Assembly: GCA_902771725.1 (NCBI GenBank)
Contig: CACXXT010000055.1
Location: 1-33,020 of the forward strand
From: an uncultured Bacteroidales bacterium
GTDB taxonomy: Bacteria > Bacteroidota > Bacteroidia > Bacteroidales > Bacteroidaceae
Length of the DNA stretch: 33,020 bases
Direction of reading: 5' to 3'
Within the stretch, counting starts at the first letter, position 1. Each line of letters starts with the position of its first letter. A program made the translations under genes and the position numbers. The notes under the pieces were generated by a model. It had not been told where the DNA came from, searched no databases, and worked only from the letters and a program-made list of their open reading frames with translations. This document shows positions 1 to 7,746 of the stretch, in pieces.

Positions 1-1353
1 CTTCTGCTCCACGATATATTGCATCAGCGTCTTGTCCAGTCCGCCGTGCATCGCTTCCGGCGACTTGATGGTCGGCGGCAGCTGCCGGTGGTCACCGGCG
101 AAGATGACGCGGTGCGCCTTGCGGATGGCAATCCAGCAGGCAGCCTCCAGCGCCTGTGCCGCCTCGTCGATGAACAGGGTGCCGAACTTCATCCCCGTGA
201 GCAGGCGGTTGGCGCTTCCTGCAAGTGTACAGGCGATAACCTTGGCATCAGCGAACAGCGCCTGATTGATGGTGTACTCGATCTCCATAGCGCGGTCCTT
301 CAGGCGCGCAATCTTCTGATGGCGGTTCTCGCGGCTGCCGCTCTTGGTGTCGTAGATCTGACGGATGGCCCGGCGGATGGCCCACAACTCCTGGTACGAC
401 GGATGGTCCTCGAAGCGGCGCTCGTAGGTGAACGAAAGCATTTTGTCCGTCACTCGCGTGGGATTGCCGATGCGCAGCACACTGACTCCGCGGTCCACCA
501 GTTTCTCCGCAATCCAGTCCACTGCCATATTCGACTGCGCACAGACCATCACCTGATTCTCGCGCCGCAAGGTCTCGTAGATAGCCTCCACAAGCGTGGT
601 TGTCTTTCCCGTCCCCGGCGGGCCGTGGACCACTGCCACGTCCTTGGCCCACAGCACCTCGTTCACCGCCTCCTGCTGACTCGTGTTCAACCAGGGGAAC
701 CGCACGGGGGCGAAGGTGAACTTGCCGCAGGGCAGCGTGGAATGAAAGATCTCCCGCAACTCTGCCAGTCGGCCTGTCTTGGCTTGGATCACATCGTCCA
801 AGGCCTCGAACATCAGCCGATAGGTCTGCTCGTCCAGGTACAGCTGCACGCCCAGACGGTAGGCTTCGCGCAACTGCTCCAGGGCATCGGCAGAAGGCAG
901 GACTATGACCATGCGGTTGTCCTCCACATAACTCACTTGTCCCACAAACTTATAGTAATGCAGCATACCGCCCGTGCCATGGAGGTCGCCCGATGCATCT
1001 TCCGAGAAGAAGCAGACGGGTTTGCCGGGTTCGAAGAGAGAAGGCTCGGCCCCTCTCCCCGCTCCCCCCGTGGGGGGGAGAGCCTCTTTTCTGCCGGCCA
1101 CGTTTTGAGAAGAAACGGAGTCCTCCCCCCCACGGGGGGAGATAGAGAGGGTCTTCACCTCCACCACCAGCTGGTCCAGCGAGTTGTGGTAGCTGCGACC
1201 CATCGTCAGCGGGAACCAGGCCATGCCGCGCTCCACCTTGCGCTGCACACCCGTGGCTTCCGTCAGACGCTGGAACTCTTCCTTCTCATAGGCGTACTCT
1301 GTTTGCAGCAGAGCACGCTGACGCTGCAGTATGGTAATCGGACTTTCTGTCAT
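1..1353 (-). CDS. SF1 DNA/RNA helicase, Upf1/IGHMBP2 (DNA2/NAM7)-like, 3' end outside window
   Basis: Translation from the minus strand is open from an ATG at 1353 to the window edge, giving about 451 residues. A Walker A motif GPPGTGKTT lies near residue 240, followed by QSNMAVDWI (motif Ia type). A DEAA Walker B box lies near residue 396 and GDHRQLPPT soon after. This order is that of superfamily 1B helicases of the DNA2/NAM7/IGHMBP2 group, ATP-driven 5'-3' helicases in the cytoplasm. The C-terminal motifs IV-VI are missing because the gene leaves the window. An ATG two codons upstream (1359) is also in frame; I prefer 1353 because a -7 promoter box at 1373-1380 leaves almost no leader for 1359. 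Residues of about 70-110 come from a palindromic DNA element (see repeat) and look like an in-frame insertion. The family is clear; the physiological substrate is unknown. Confidence 0.9.
   Translation of the reverse strand, partial: MTESPITILQRQRALLQTEYAYEKEEFQRLTEATGVQRKVERGMAWFPLTMGRSYHNSLDQLVVEVKTLSISPRGGEDSVSSQNVAGRKEALPPTGGAGRGAEPSLFEPGKPVCFFSEDASGDLHGTGGMLHYYKFVGQVSYVEDNRMVIVLPSADALEQLREAYRLGVQLYLDEQTYRLMFEALDDVIQAKTGRLAELREIFHSTLPCGKFTFAPVRFPWLNTSQQEAVNEVLWAKDVAVVHGPPGTGKTTTLVEAIYETLRRENQVMVCAQSNMAVDWIAEKLVDRGVSVLRIGNPTRVTDKMLSFTYERRFEDHPSYQELWAIRRAIRQIYDTKSGSRENRHQKIARLKDRAMEIEYTINQALFADAKVIACTLAGSANRLLTGMKFGTLFIDEAAQALEAACWIAIRKAHRVIFAGDHRQLPPTIKSPEAMHGGLDKTLMQYIVEQK
1062..1141. repeat. 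Pair of GC-rich palindromes inside the helicase coding region
   Basis: Two near-perfect palindromes, CTCCCCCCGTGGGGGGGAG (1062-1080) and CTCCCCCCCACGGGGGGAG (1123-1141), are inverted copies of each other around a 42-bp spacer. They are translated in frame as a proline/glycine/arginine-rich stretch (SPRGGE and PPTGGAGRG). A related palindrome occurs between genes at 31556-31573, so this is a dispersed element rather than helicase sequence. Confidence 0.75.
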
Positions 1354-1372
1354 AATCATACATATTCCGGCG

Positions 1373-1380
1373 CAAAGGTA
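1373..1380 (-). promoter_or_regulatory. Bacteroidetes -7 box for the helicase gene
   Basis: The minus strand reads TACCTTTG, an exact match to the Bacteroidetes -7 consensus TAnnTTTG, about 20 nt upstream of the helicase ATG. A TTTG that could act as the -33 element lies a little farther away than the usual 19-21 nt, so the -33 assignment is weak. Confidence 0.55.
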
Positions 1381-1454
1381 GTGAAAAGTTAAAAGTTTTA
1401 CGCTCAAAGTGAATAGTTTTTATCTCCAAGAGCCGAAAAGTTAGGAGATTTATG

Positions 1455-1462
1455 TATCTTTG
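1455..1462 (+). promoter_or_regulatory. Bacteroidetes -7 box for the RND transporter gene
   Basis: TATCTTTG matches TAnnTTTG and lies 76 nt upstream of the RND start codon. No convincing TTTG -33 element is visible at the standard distance. It is divergent from the helicase promoter 75 bp away. Confidence 0.5.
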
Positions 1463-1500
1463 TGCCGGAAACATTAAACTTTAGACCTTGCTCAGTGTCC

Positions 1501-1519
1501 AAAACGCATAGCGTTTTTC
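1501..1519 (+). terminator. Small hairpin plus T-run in the RND leader (possible attenuator)
   Basis: AAAACGC-ATA-GCGTTTTT forms a 7-bp stem with a 3-nt loop running into a short T-run. It sits between the -7 box and the start codon of the RND gene, so it could act as a weak attenuator. The stem is short and half A:T, so this is tentative. Confidence 0.25.
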
Positions 1520-1538
1520 CCTCACATCCATCTATTGT

Positions 1539-4500
1539 ATGCTCAGCGTCAAGACCTTCATAGACCGCCCTATCCTTGCAGGAGTCATCTCCGTGATGAT
1601 TGTCATCGTGGGTGCCATCGGACTCACACAGCTCCCCATCGAGCAGTTCCCGGATATTGCACCGCCCACGGTCAGTGTAGGTGCAAACTACACGGGTGCT
1701 AACGCCGAGACCCTGCAGAAGTCGGTCGTGGTACCGCTGGAAGAAGCCATCAACGGTGTGGAGAATATGCTCTATATGACCTCCAACGCCTCGAACAACG
1801 GTTCGGCACGCATCAACGTGTTCTTCAAGCAGGGGACTGACCCCGATATGGCTACAGTCAATGTCCAGAACCGAGTGGCGCAAGCCCAGGGACTGCTGCC
1901 TGCCGAAGTCACACGCACCGGTGTCACCGTCATGCGCCGCCAGACCTCCACACTGAAGTCCTTAGGACTCTACAGCCCGAACGGCACCTACGACCTCGCC
2001 TTCCTCAACAACTACTTCAAAATCAACATTGAACCGCGTCTGAGCCGAGTGCCGGGCGTAGGTGAGGTTGACGTGTGGGGCTCCAACTACTCCATGCGCA
2101 TCTGGCTTGACCCCGCCAAAATGGCACAGCACCATCTGATGCCTTCGGACATCACTGCCGTGCTGGCTGAGCAGAATATCGAGAGCCCTGCCGGGACTCT
2201 CGGAGAGGAGAGCGACAATACCTTCCAGTACGTCCTGAAGTACCGCGGACGATATGAGGAAGAAGCGGACTACGAGAACCTGGTCATCCGCGCCGAAGCA
2301 GACGGCAGCGTACTCCGGCTGAAGGACGTGGCACGTATTGAAATGGGATTGCAAGGCTATGCCATCGAGGGCTACATCAACGGGCGACCCGGAGCTACCT
2401 GCATGATTTCCCAGACACCTGGCTCAAACGCCAACGAAATCATTATCGCCATAGACCGACTCGTGGAAGAAATACGCCACGACCTGCCTGCCGACCTGGA
2501 ACTCATTGACCTCATGTCCACCAAGGACTTCCTGGATGCAAGTATCCATAGTGTCGAACGCACCCTCTTCGAAGCCATGGCGCTTGTGGTGCTCGTGGTG
2601 CTCCTGTTCCTGCGCTCGTGGCGCGCCACCCTCGTCCCGCTCGTGGCCATTGTTGTATCCCTCGTTGGCACTTTTGCTTTCCTCTACATCGCCGGTTTCT
2701 CGCTCAACACACTGACACTGTTTGCCCTGGTCCTGGTTATCGGCACGGTGGTGGACGATGCCATCGTTGTGGCCGAGGCGGTGCAGGCGAAGCTGGACTC
2801 GCCAAATCCTCCACAGTCGGGAGCCACCCTCTCTGCCATGCACGAAATCACCACGGCACTCATCACCTCCACCTTGGTCTTCATGGCCGTCTTCATTCCC
2901 GTCTGCTTCATGGGCGGCACCAGCGGAATCTTCTACACCCAGTTCGGCCTGACTATGGCCGTGGCCGTACTCATCTCGATGATCAATGCGTTGACGCTCA
3001 GTCCCGCCCTCTGCGAGCGACTGCTGAAAAAAAGAAATACCCATGAAGCCCATAATGCCCATGAAGCCCAAAATGCCCATGAAGCCCATAATGCCCAAGA
3101 ACCCCATGAACCCCATACCCCCCATAAACTCCTGACCCTCTACGAGCGCCTCGTCAGTTTCTTCATCCAGCGGAAGTGGCTTGTTTTCGTCCTCGTGGCA
3201 GCCGCCCTCGCTACCTTCGCCTACCTGCTGCGCACCACCAAGACCGCCCTGGTGCCCGATGAGGATATGGGTGTCATCTACGTCACCGTGCAGACACAGC
3301 CCGGCAGCACCAAGGCCGAGACTCACACCATGATGGACCGCGTGGAGAAACTCATCGTGGATCTCCCACAGATTAAGGCATACTCCAAGAGCGTGGGTGT
3401 CAGTCGTATGGCAGGCCAGAGCTCCAACAACGGTATGTTCCTCCTCCGACTGAAGAACTGGGACCAGCGGCGCGACAAGGGCGATGACCTCAAAAGCGTC
3501 ATGGCTGAAGTCAACCGCCGCGTGCGCGACATCAGCGGAGCCAAAATCATGGCCTTCACACAACCCATGATCAGCGGCTACGGTGCCACAAACGGCTTCG
3601 AACTTCAGGTGCAGGACCATCAGGACCGTGGCGTAGATTCCCTCATGGCCGTCACCAACCGCCTCATCGCCGCCCTGCAGGCACGCCCCGAGATCACACG
3701 CGCTCAGACCTCCTTCGACAACCGCTATCCGCAGTACCGCTTCACCGTGGACGCTGCCCGCTGCAAGCGTGCCGGTATCTCGCCCTCCGATGTCCTCGCC
3801 TGCCTCTCCGGATATATTGGCGGCAGCTACTCCTCCAATATGAACAAGTTCTCCAAGCTCTACCGCGTCATGGTACAGGCTGAGGTGGACCAGCGAATGG
3901 ACGTCCAGTCCTTAAACAATATGTACGTACGCGCCAAGGACGGTTCCATGGCACCGCTCTCGGCCTTCGTCAGCCTCACACCCATCATGGGCACTGCCAA
4001 CCTGACTCGTTTCAACCTCTTCCCTGCCATTCAGGTCAGCGGTCTGCCAGAGCCGGGCTACAGCTCCGGCCAGGCGCTGCAGGCTGTACGTGAGGAGGCG
4101 GCCCGTATCCTACCCGAGGGCTACGGTTATGAGTTCGCAGGTATGAGCCGCGAGGAAGCTTCGGCCGGACAGAACACCATCTACGTCTTCGCCGCATGCA
4201 TCATCTTCATATACCTCATCCTTTGCGCCCTCTACGAGAGCCTGCTCATCCCTCTGGCCATCCTCCTCAGCGTGCCCTTCGGATTGCTGGGTTCCTTCCT
4301 TTTCGCCCAGTGGTTCGGGCTGGAGAACAACATATACATGCAGACGGGTGTCATTATGCTCATCGGTCTCCTGTCGAAAACGGCAATCCTGCTGACGGAA
4401 TACGCCAGCGAGCGCCGGCGCGCCGGAATGACAATCGTCCAGGCTGCGCTCTCTGCCGCCCGGGTGCGTCTGCGCCCCATCCTGATGACATCGCTGACCA

Positions 4501-4682
4501 TGATCTTCGGTCTGCTGCCAATGATGTTCGCCTCCGGAGCCGGAGCTAACGGTAACATCTCCCTCGGTGTAGGCACCGTAGGCGGCATGCTTATCGGCAC
4601 CATCGCACTCATCCTACTCGTCCCCGCCCTCTTCGTGGTGTTCCAGAATCTCGAGGAACGACTGAGTCATTCTAACCCATAA
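1539..4682 (+). CDS. RND-family (HAE1, AcrB/MexB-like) efflux transporter
   Basis: This 1047-residue inner-membrane protein starts with the typical FIDRPILAGVISV first membrane helix and PIEQFPDIAPPTV porter entry. It contains GTVVDDAIVVAEAVQ with the paired proton-relay aspartates D406/D407 (AcrB D407/D408), and GLLSKTAILLTEYA with the TM10 lysine K947 (AcrB K940). Length matches the family (about 1030-1050). It should export lipophilic drugs or metabolites by proton exchange. The usual neighbours, a periplasmic adaptor and a TolC-like channel, are absent, so it must borrow them from elsewhere. Residues of about 500-530, in the loop between the transporter halves, are a histidine/alanine/glutamate repeat (HEAHNAHEAQNA type) from a DNA tandem repeat. 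The 3' end overlaps a 31-bp tandem duplication. Start chosen at ATG 1539 because it begins directly with the conserved N-terminus. Confidence 0.93.
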   Translation: MLSVKTFIDRPILAGVISVMIVIVGAIGLTQLPIEQFPDIAPPTVSVGANYTGANAETLQKSVVVPLEEAINGVENMLYMTSNASNNGSARINVFFKQGTDPDMATVNVQNRVAQAQGLLPAEVTRTGVTVMRRQTSTLKSLGLYSPNGTYDLAFLNNYFKINIEPRLSRVPGVGEVDVWGSNYSMRIWLDPAKMAQHHLMPSDITAVLAEQNIESPAGTLGEESDNTFQYVLKYRGRYEEEADYENLVIRAEADGSVLRLKDVARIEMGLQGYAIEGYINGRPGATCMISQTPGSNANEIIIAIDRLVEEIRHDLPADLELIDLMSTKDFLDASIHSVERTLFEAMALVVLVVLLFLRSWRATLVPLVAIVVSLVGTFAFLYIAGFSLNTLTLFALVLVIGTVVDDAIVVAEAVQAKLDSPNPPQSGATLSAMHEITTALITSTLVFMAVFIPVCFMGGTSGIFYTQFGLTMAVAVLISMINALTLSPALCERLLKKRNTHEAHNAHEAQNAHEAHNAQEPHEPHTPHKLLTLYERLVSFFIQRKWLVFVLVAAALATFAYLLRTTKTALVPDEDMGVIYVTVQTQPGSTKAETHTMMDRVEKLIVDLPQIKAYSKSVGVSRMAGQSSNNGMFLLRLKNWDQRRDKGDDLKSVMAEVNRRVRDISGAKIMAFTQPMISGYGATNGFELQVQDHQDRGVDSLMAVTNRLIAALQARPEITRAQTSFDNRYPQYRFTVDAARCKRAGISPSDVLACLSGYIGGSYSSNMNKFSKLYRVMVQAEVDQRMDVQSLNNMYVRAKDGSMAPLSAFVSLTPIMGTANLTRFNLFPAIQVSGLPEPGYSSGQALQAVREEAARILPEGYGYEFAGMSREEASAGQNTIYVFAACIIFIYLILCALYESLLIPLAILLSVPFGLLGSFLFAQWFGLENNIYMQTGVIMLIGLLSKTAILLTEYASERRRAGMTIVQAALSAARVRLRPILMTSLTMIFGLLPMMFASGAGANGNISLGVGTVGGMLIGTIALILLVPALFVVFQNLEERLSHSNP
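3037..3126 (+). repeat. 18-bp-period tandem repeat within the RND gene
   Basis: A GCCCATGAAGCCCATAAT-type unit is repeated about four times with decay toward CCCCATGAACCCCATACC. It encodes the HEAHNA / HEAQNA / HEPHTPH linker. The unit length is a multiple of three, so slippage would leave the reading frame intact. Confidence 0.8.
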
Positions 4683-4728
4683 ATTATCAGCTATGAACCA
4701 CTCTAACCCATAAATTATCAGCTATGAA
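4671..4728 (+). repeat. 31-bp tandem duplication at the RND / DUF1080 junction
   Basis: The 27-bp string beginning TCTAACCCATAAATTATC occurs at 4671-4697 and again at 4702-4728 (period 31). Each copy holds a stop codon and an ATG. The first copy ends the RND gene and creates a six-codon mini-ORF (MNHSNP, ATG 4693), and the second copy supplies the DUF1080 start codon (4724). Confidence 0.9.
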
Positions 4729-5743
4729 GAAAAAACTCTTGACTGTGCTACTCGCACTCTGCGCCACCTCCTTGGCTCTGGCGCAAACCGACAAGACCCA
4801 AGGTCCCTCGCAGCAGGGAGCCCCAACACCTGAGAACCGACTCATCCAACTGCGCCACCAGCTGGAGCAGCCCCTGGATGCAAAAGCACAACGTCAGCTC
4901 ATCGCAGACATCACAGAGACCGGCACCTTCGTGGCCATGATGACCCTGGGGCAACAATTAGACAACGCAGCTGTGCAGAAGCAAGCTGCCCGCGGCATCG
5001 CCACCATCGCCCTCGCTCACCCCGAATACGACGGACATAACACCCGTCAGCTCCTGGCTCGCGCCATCCCCTTCGTCGGCGGCAAGCAGCGCCGAGCCAT
5101 CATCCAACGCTTAGGTCAGACACCCGTGGAAGGCTACGTCAGCCACTTCAACGGGCGCGACCTCACGGGCTGGAAAGGACTTGTGGAGAACCCCATCGCA
5201 CGCAGCCGGATGACACCACAGCAGCTCGCCGAGAAACAGGTGGAGGCAGACCAGCGGATGCGCGAGGACTGGCACGTGGAGAACGGGCTGCTGGCTTACG
5301 TGGGCACCGGCTACGACAATATTTGCACCCAGGAACAGTACGGTAACTTCGAGATGCTCGTGGACTGGCGCCTGGATCCCACGGGTAAGGAACCTGATGC
5401 CGGCATCTACCTCCGTGGCACGCCGCAGGTGCAGATTTGGGACATCCGCCGCACTAACGTAGGCGCACAAGTGGGTTCCGGCGGGCTCTACAACAACCAG
5501 CAGAACCGGGCCATCCCCCTCTGCGTGGCCGACAACGCGCTGGGCGAGTGGAACTCCTTCTACATCCGCATGGAAGGCGACCGCGTCACCGTCCGCCTCA
5601 ACGGCATTCTCGTCGTGGACCGCGTGCCCCTGGAGAACTACTGGGACCGCAGCCTCCCAATCTTCCCCGTGGAGCAAATCGAGCTTCAGGCCCACGGCAG
5701 CAAAGTCTATTACCGCGACATCTACATCAAACGGCTCCCCTAA
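4724..5743 (+). CDS. Secreted DUF1080 (3-keto-disaccharide hydrolase-like) protein
   Basis: A 339-residue protein with a signal peptide (MKKKLLTVLLALCATSLALA, cleavage near residue 20). After an alpha-helical N-terminal part it has a DUF1080 / PF06439 domain from about residue 137 to the end. Landmarks are HFNGRDLTGWKG, WHVENGLLAY, DWRLDPTGKEPDAGIYLRG, GSGGLYNN and EWNSFYIRMEGDRVTVRLNG. This laminin-G-like fold is found in periplasmic or outer-membrane proteins acting on glycosides; some members hydrolyse 3-keto-sugars. The activity here is inferred from family only. It lies 41 nt after the RND gene with no terminator between, so it may be co-transcribed, though a functional link is not obvious. 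A strong terminator follows. Confidence 0.88.
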   Translation: MKKKLLTVLLALCATSLALAQTDKTQGPSQQGAPTPENRLIQLRHQLEQPLDAKAQRQLIADITETGTFVAMMTLGQQLDNAAVQKQAARGIATIALAHPEYDGHNTRQLLARAIPFVGGKQRRAIIQRLGQTPVEGYVSHFNGRDLTGWKGLVENPIARSRMTPQQLAEKQVEADQRMREDWHVENGLLAYVGTGYDNICTQEQYGNFEMLVDWRLDPTGKEPDAGIYLRGTPQVQIWDIRRTNVGAQVGSGGLYNNQQNRAIPLCVADNALGEWNSFYIRMEGDRVTVRLNGILVVDRVPLENYWDRSLPIFPVEQIELQAHGSKVYYRDIYIKRLP

Positions 5744-5753
5744 GCAGCGCAAC

Positions 5754-5792
5754 AATCCCCACCAACGACCTGAGCTGGTGGGGATTTTTTTT
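5754..5792 (+). terminator. Intrinsic terminator after the DUF1080 gene
   Basis: AATCCCCACCA and TGGTGGGGATT form a perfect 11-bp stem around an 11-nt loop, followed by a run of T residues. It ends the plus-strand RND/DUF1080 transcription unit and separates it from the convergent minus-strand operon. Confidence 0.92.
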
Positions 5793-5812
5793 GAGCACAG
5801 AGGATAAGAATT

Positions 5813-5983
5813 CTACTCGTTCCAGTCCACAGGATTGGCTTTTACCGAAACGGGTTTGTCACCGCCTAATTCTTCTTCGTCTCCGGATTTGAAATCGTTT
5901 ACTTTGTATCTGCTGGCTGCCAGGGGAAGTTGGCTTTGCAGGGTGATGGCAACGCTGGCGGGTTGCTGATATTTCTTCTTCAT
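5813..5983 (-). CDS. 56-residue hypothetical protein, last gene of the fimbrillin/giant-protein operon
   Basis: A short minus-strand reading frame starts MKKKYQQPASVAITLQSQL and ends with an acidic, Gly/Asp/Glu-rich half (NDFKSGDEEELGGDKP) and PVDWNE. It starts 13 nt after the fimbrillin stop, so it is almost certainly co-transcribed. It has no signal peptide or membrane helix. Short proteins of this shape, basic KKKYxxP start and acidic Trp-containing tail, recur in Prevotella and Bacteroides next to surface-protein genes (recalled, not searched). Function unknown; it could be a peptide precursor. Confidence 0.7.
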   Translation of the reverse strand: MKKKYQQPASVAITLQSQLPLAASRYKVNDFKSGDEEELGGDKPVSVKANPVDWNE

Positions 5984-5996
5984 TGCTACTCCTTTA

Positions 5997-6893
5997 TTAA
6001 TAAATGATAGATGTGCCCATGCTGATGTTCACGATGTATTCCGTTCCTGCTTTCCAGGTGCCGCTGAGGTTGAAGGCGTAGTACGTTTCGGTGCCACCAT
6101 CAACAGTGTAGTAGACAGTAAGCGTCAGGCCTACCTTCGACTGCGGAATCAGGAAGAGGTAGCCGCAGGGGAGGGCTCGCTTGTCGGTGGTGAGGGTGAT
6201 GTCGCCGGTTGTGAGGGTGTAGCTGGCAGAGGAGTAGCCGTCATAGGTGTAGCTGGCAGAGCCTGGTAGGGATTGGAATTGCCACTTTGTTCCTTCGTTG
6301 TTGTAATAGTAGTCTCCCTGATTCTTCACGCCCGAAAGCACGACGCTCTTGACAATGACGCTCTTCTCGCCCACCCCGTCTGTCTTGTAAATGTTGAACT
6401 TCACGGCAGCACAGGCGTGATCGAAGTCGAGGCTCACCTTGCCTTTGGCATCGTTGTAGGCGATATCTTTGTGGGTGGCCACGAGGAGGTCGGTCTGGTT
6501 GAAGGCACTCGCATCCATTGTGAAGCTGAGGTAGGGGTTACCGTCGTTCCACAAGAAGTTGCCATCGTTGTAGGCATAGAAGTCAATCTTAGAGTTGTCT
6601 GTCACAGGCCAGGTGTTTGGGTTTGTGTTCCATGAGCCGTCATCATTTTTCGAAATTTTATAATTATACCCGGCTGTGTAGTTCATGGAGAAGGCCGAAA
6701 GCGTCTCGGACGTGGTGGCCGCCTCGGTGCGCGTGGGCAACTGCTTGGGTGTCCCGTTGGCATCGAGCAGCGGATTTTCGGTCACTTCCACCGTGATCAG
6801 TCGCGGTTCCTGTTTAGGCTCGTCCTGGTCATCGGACGAGCAGGCGGCGAGGAAGGCCGCTGTAAGAAAAGTAAAGAAAAAAATCTTTTTCAT
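5997..6893 (-). CDS. Fimbrillin family (Mfa/FimA-like) surface lipoprotein
   Basis: A 298-residue lipoprotein: signal peptide MKKIFFFTFLTAAFLAAC, lipid cysteine at residue 18, then SSDDQDEP, which resembles the Bacteroidetes surface-export signal. The mature part has the fimbrillin pattern: a TRTEA segment near residue 55, FYAYNDG, LLVATHKDI, and LDFDHACAAVKFNIY near residue 155, then TYTLTTGD / YLFLIPQS and a C-terminal WKAGTEYIVNISM strand. This matches the PF13149 Mfa-like_1 type. Members are pilus or adhesin subunits on the outer membrane. It lies 73 nt after the upstream lipoprotein gene with no visible promoter, so it is likely part of that operon and may cooperate with the giant secreted protein in adhesion. 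Confidence 0.85.
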   Translation of the reverse strand: MKKIFFFTFLTAAFLAACSSDDQDEPKQEPRLITVEVTENPLLDANGTPKQLPTRTEAATTSETLSAFSMNYTAGYNYKISKNDDGSWNTNPNTWPVTDNSKIDFYAYNDGNFLWNDGNPYLSFTMDASAFNQTDLLVATHKDIAYNDAKGKVSLDFDHACAAVKFNIYKTDGVGEKSVIVKSVVLSGVKNQGDYYYNNEGTKWQFQSLPGSASYTYDGYSSASYTLTTGDITLTTDKRALPCGYLFLIPQSKVGLTLTVYYTVDGGTETYYAFNLSGTWKAGTEYIVNISMGTSIIY

Positions 6894-6966
6894 TCTGAAT
6901 GGTTTATTTAAGTGTTACTTGGTGTACGCCGCAGGGACGAGGGAGCGGGTCTTCGCAGGCCGAGGT

Positions 6967-7746
6967 TCAGAATTTTGCTTCTAACACGATGACCTCATCG
7001 CCCAGGACGATTCCCTGTGCGATGGTGTAAACGCCGCCCTTCTCGGCACTGTAGAACCGCAGTTCTGCCTTATCTTCGCCTTCGCGATAAACGATGATGC
7101 CTCTCCATCCGGGATAAAGGTCCTCGCACTCCTTGAGGACTCCGCGGCACTCGCCATCGATGAATACCGCCATCTCATCCCCGTCGGCACGGTTGAAAGG
7201 CAGCTGCTCAGGCCGGGTGACGGAAACCGGCACGAACAGGGGGTACTTCAGGCTGTTGCCCGTCGGGGTAAACACCAGCTGGAACGCTTCGTCCATCAAG
7301 TTGTTAGGCGTGAAGAGTGGCATGTATGGATCGTTGAACAACGCCTTGGCTCCTCCACTGTAGTATTGCAGCTCCATCGGCTGCCCCGTTTCCTGACTGG
7401 AGCCCTTGATGTGAATCAGGAACACCACGGAGCCGTCGGGATAGACATTGGGCTTGCTGACACCCCTGCAGGTACCGTTGATGAAGATAGCCATCTGGTC
7501 TTGCGACGAAGACACCTTCTGCAACTCTTCGTCCAGCGTCACCAGCAAGTTCATACTGCACTCATAGAGTGTGGCCGCGGGCTCCTGCCAATCAGGTGCC
7601 GGGTCGTTCGATGACCAGTCCACCGCCCAATGCGGTGCCTGCACCGCCGTGAATGGCGCAGTGCTGATTGTCTCGTCGTCCGATGAGCAGGCGCAGGCCA
7701 AAGCGAGCACTGCTGCGTAAAGGATAAGTTTTATCGATGTTTTCAT
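6967..7746 (-). CDS. Surface lipoprotein with two copies of a domain shared with the adjacent giant protein
   Basis: A 259-residue lipoprotein with a signal peptide ending ALACACSSDD; cysteine 20 followed by SSDD is the likelier lipid site. It has two internal repeats. Repeat 1 contains DQMAIFINGTCRGV and then LQYYSGGAKALF; repeat 2 contains DEMAVFIDGECRGV and then LRFYSAEKGGVY. The same pattern, DIVGVFDATGRCMG then LNFKLWHYDTGKVM, occurs near residue 2966 of the giant protein encoded just upstream. The ATG overlaps the giant gene's stop (ATGA, 4 nt), so translation is coupled. I infer a partner that contacts or anchors the giant protein at the cell surface; no enzyme motif is visible. Confidence 0.8.
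   Translation of the reverse strand: MKTSIKLILYAAVLALACACSSDDETISTAPFTAVQAPHWAVDWSSNDPAPDWQEPAATLYECSMNLLVTLDEELQKVSSSQDQMAIFINGTCRGVSKPNVYPDGSVVFLIHIKGSSQETGQPMELQYYSGGAKALFNDPYMPLFTPNNLMDEAFQLVFTPTGNSLKYPLFVPVSVTRPEQLPFNRADGDEMAVFIDGECRGVLKECEDLYPGWRGIIVYREGEDKAELRFYSAEKGGVYTIAQGIVLGDEVIVLEAKF

Noticed and set aside
19..1392. 457-codon plus-strand reading frame
   Set aside because: It is antisense to the helicase, which has Walker A, DEAA and GDHRQLPPT motifs; the plus frame has none.
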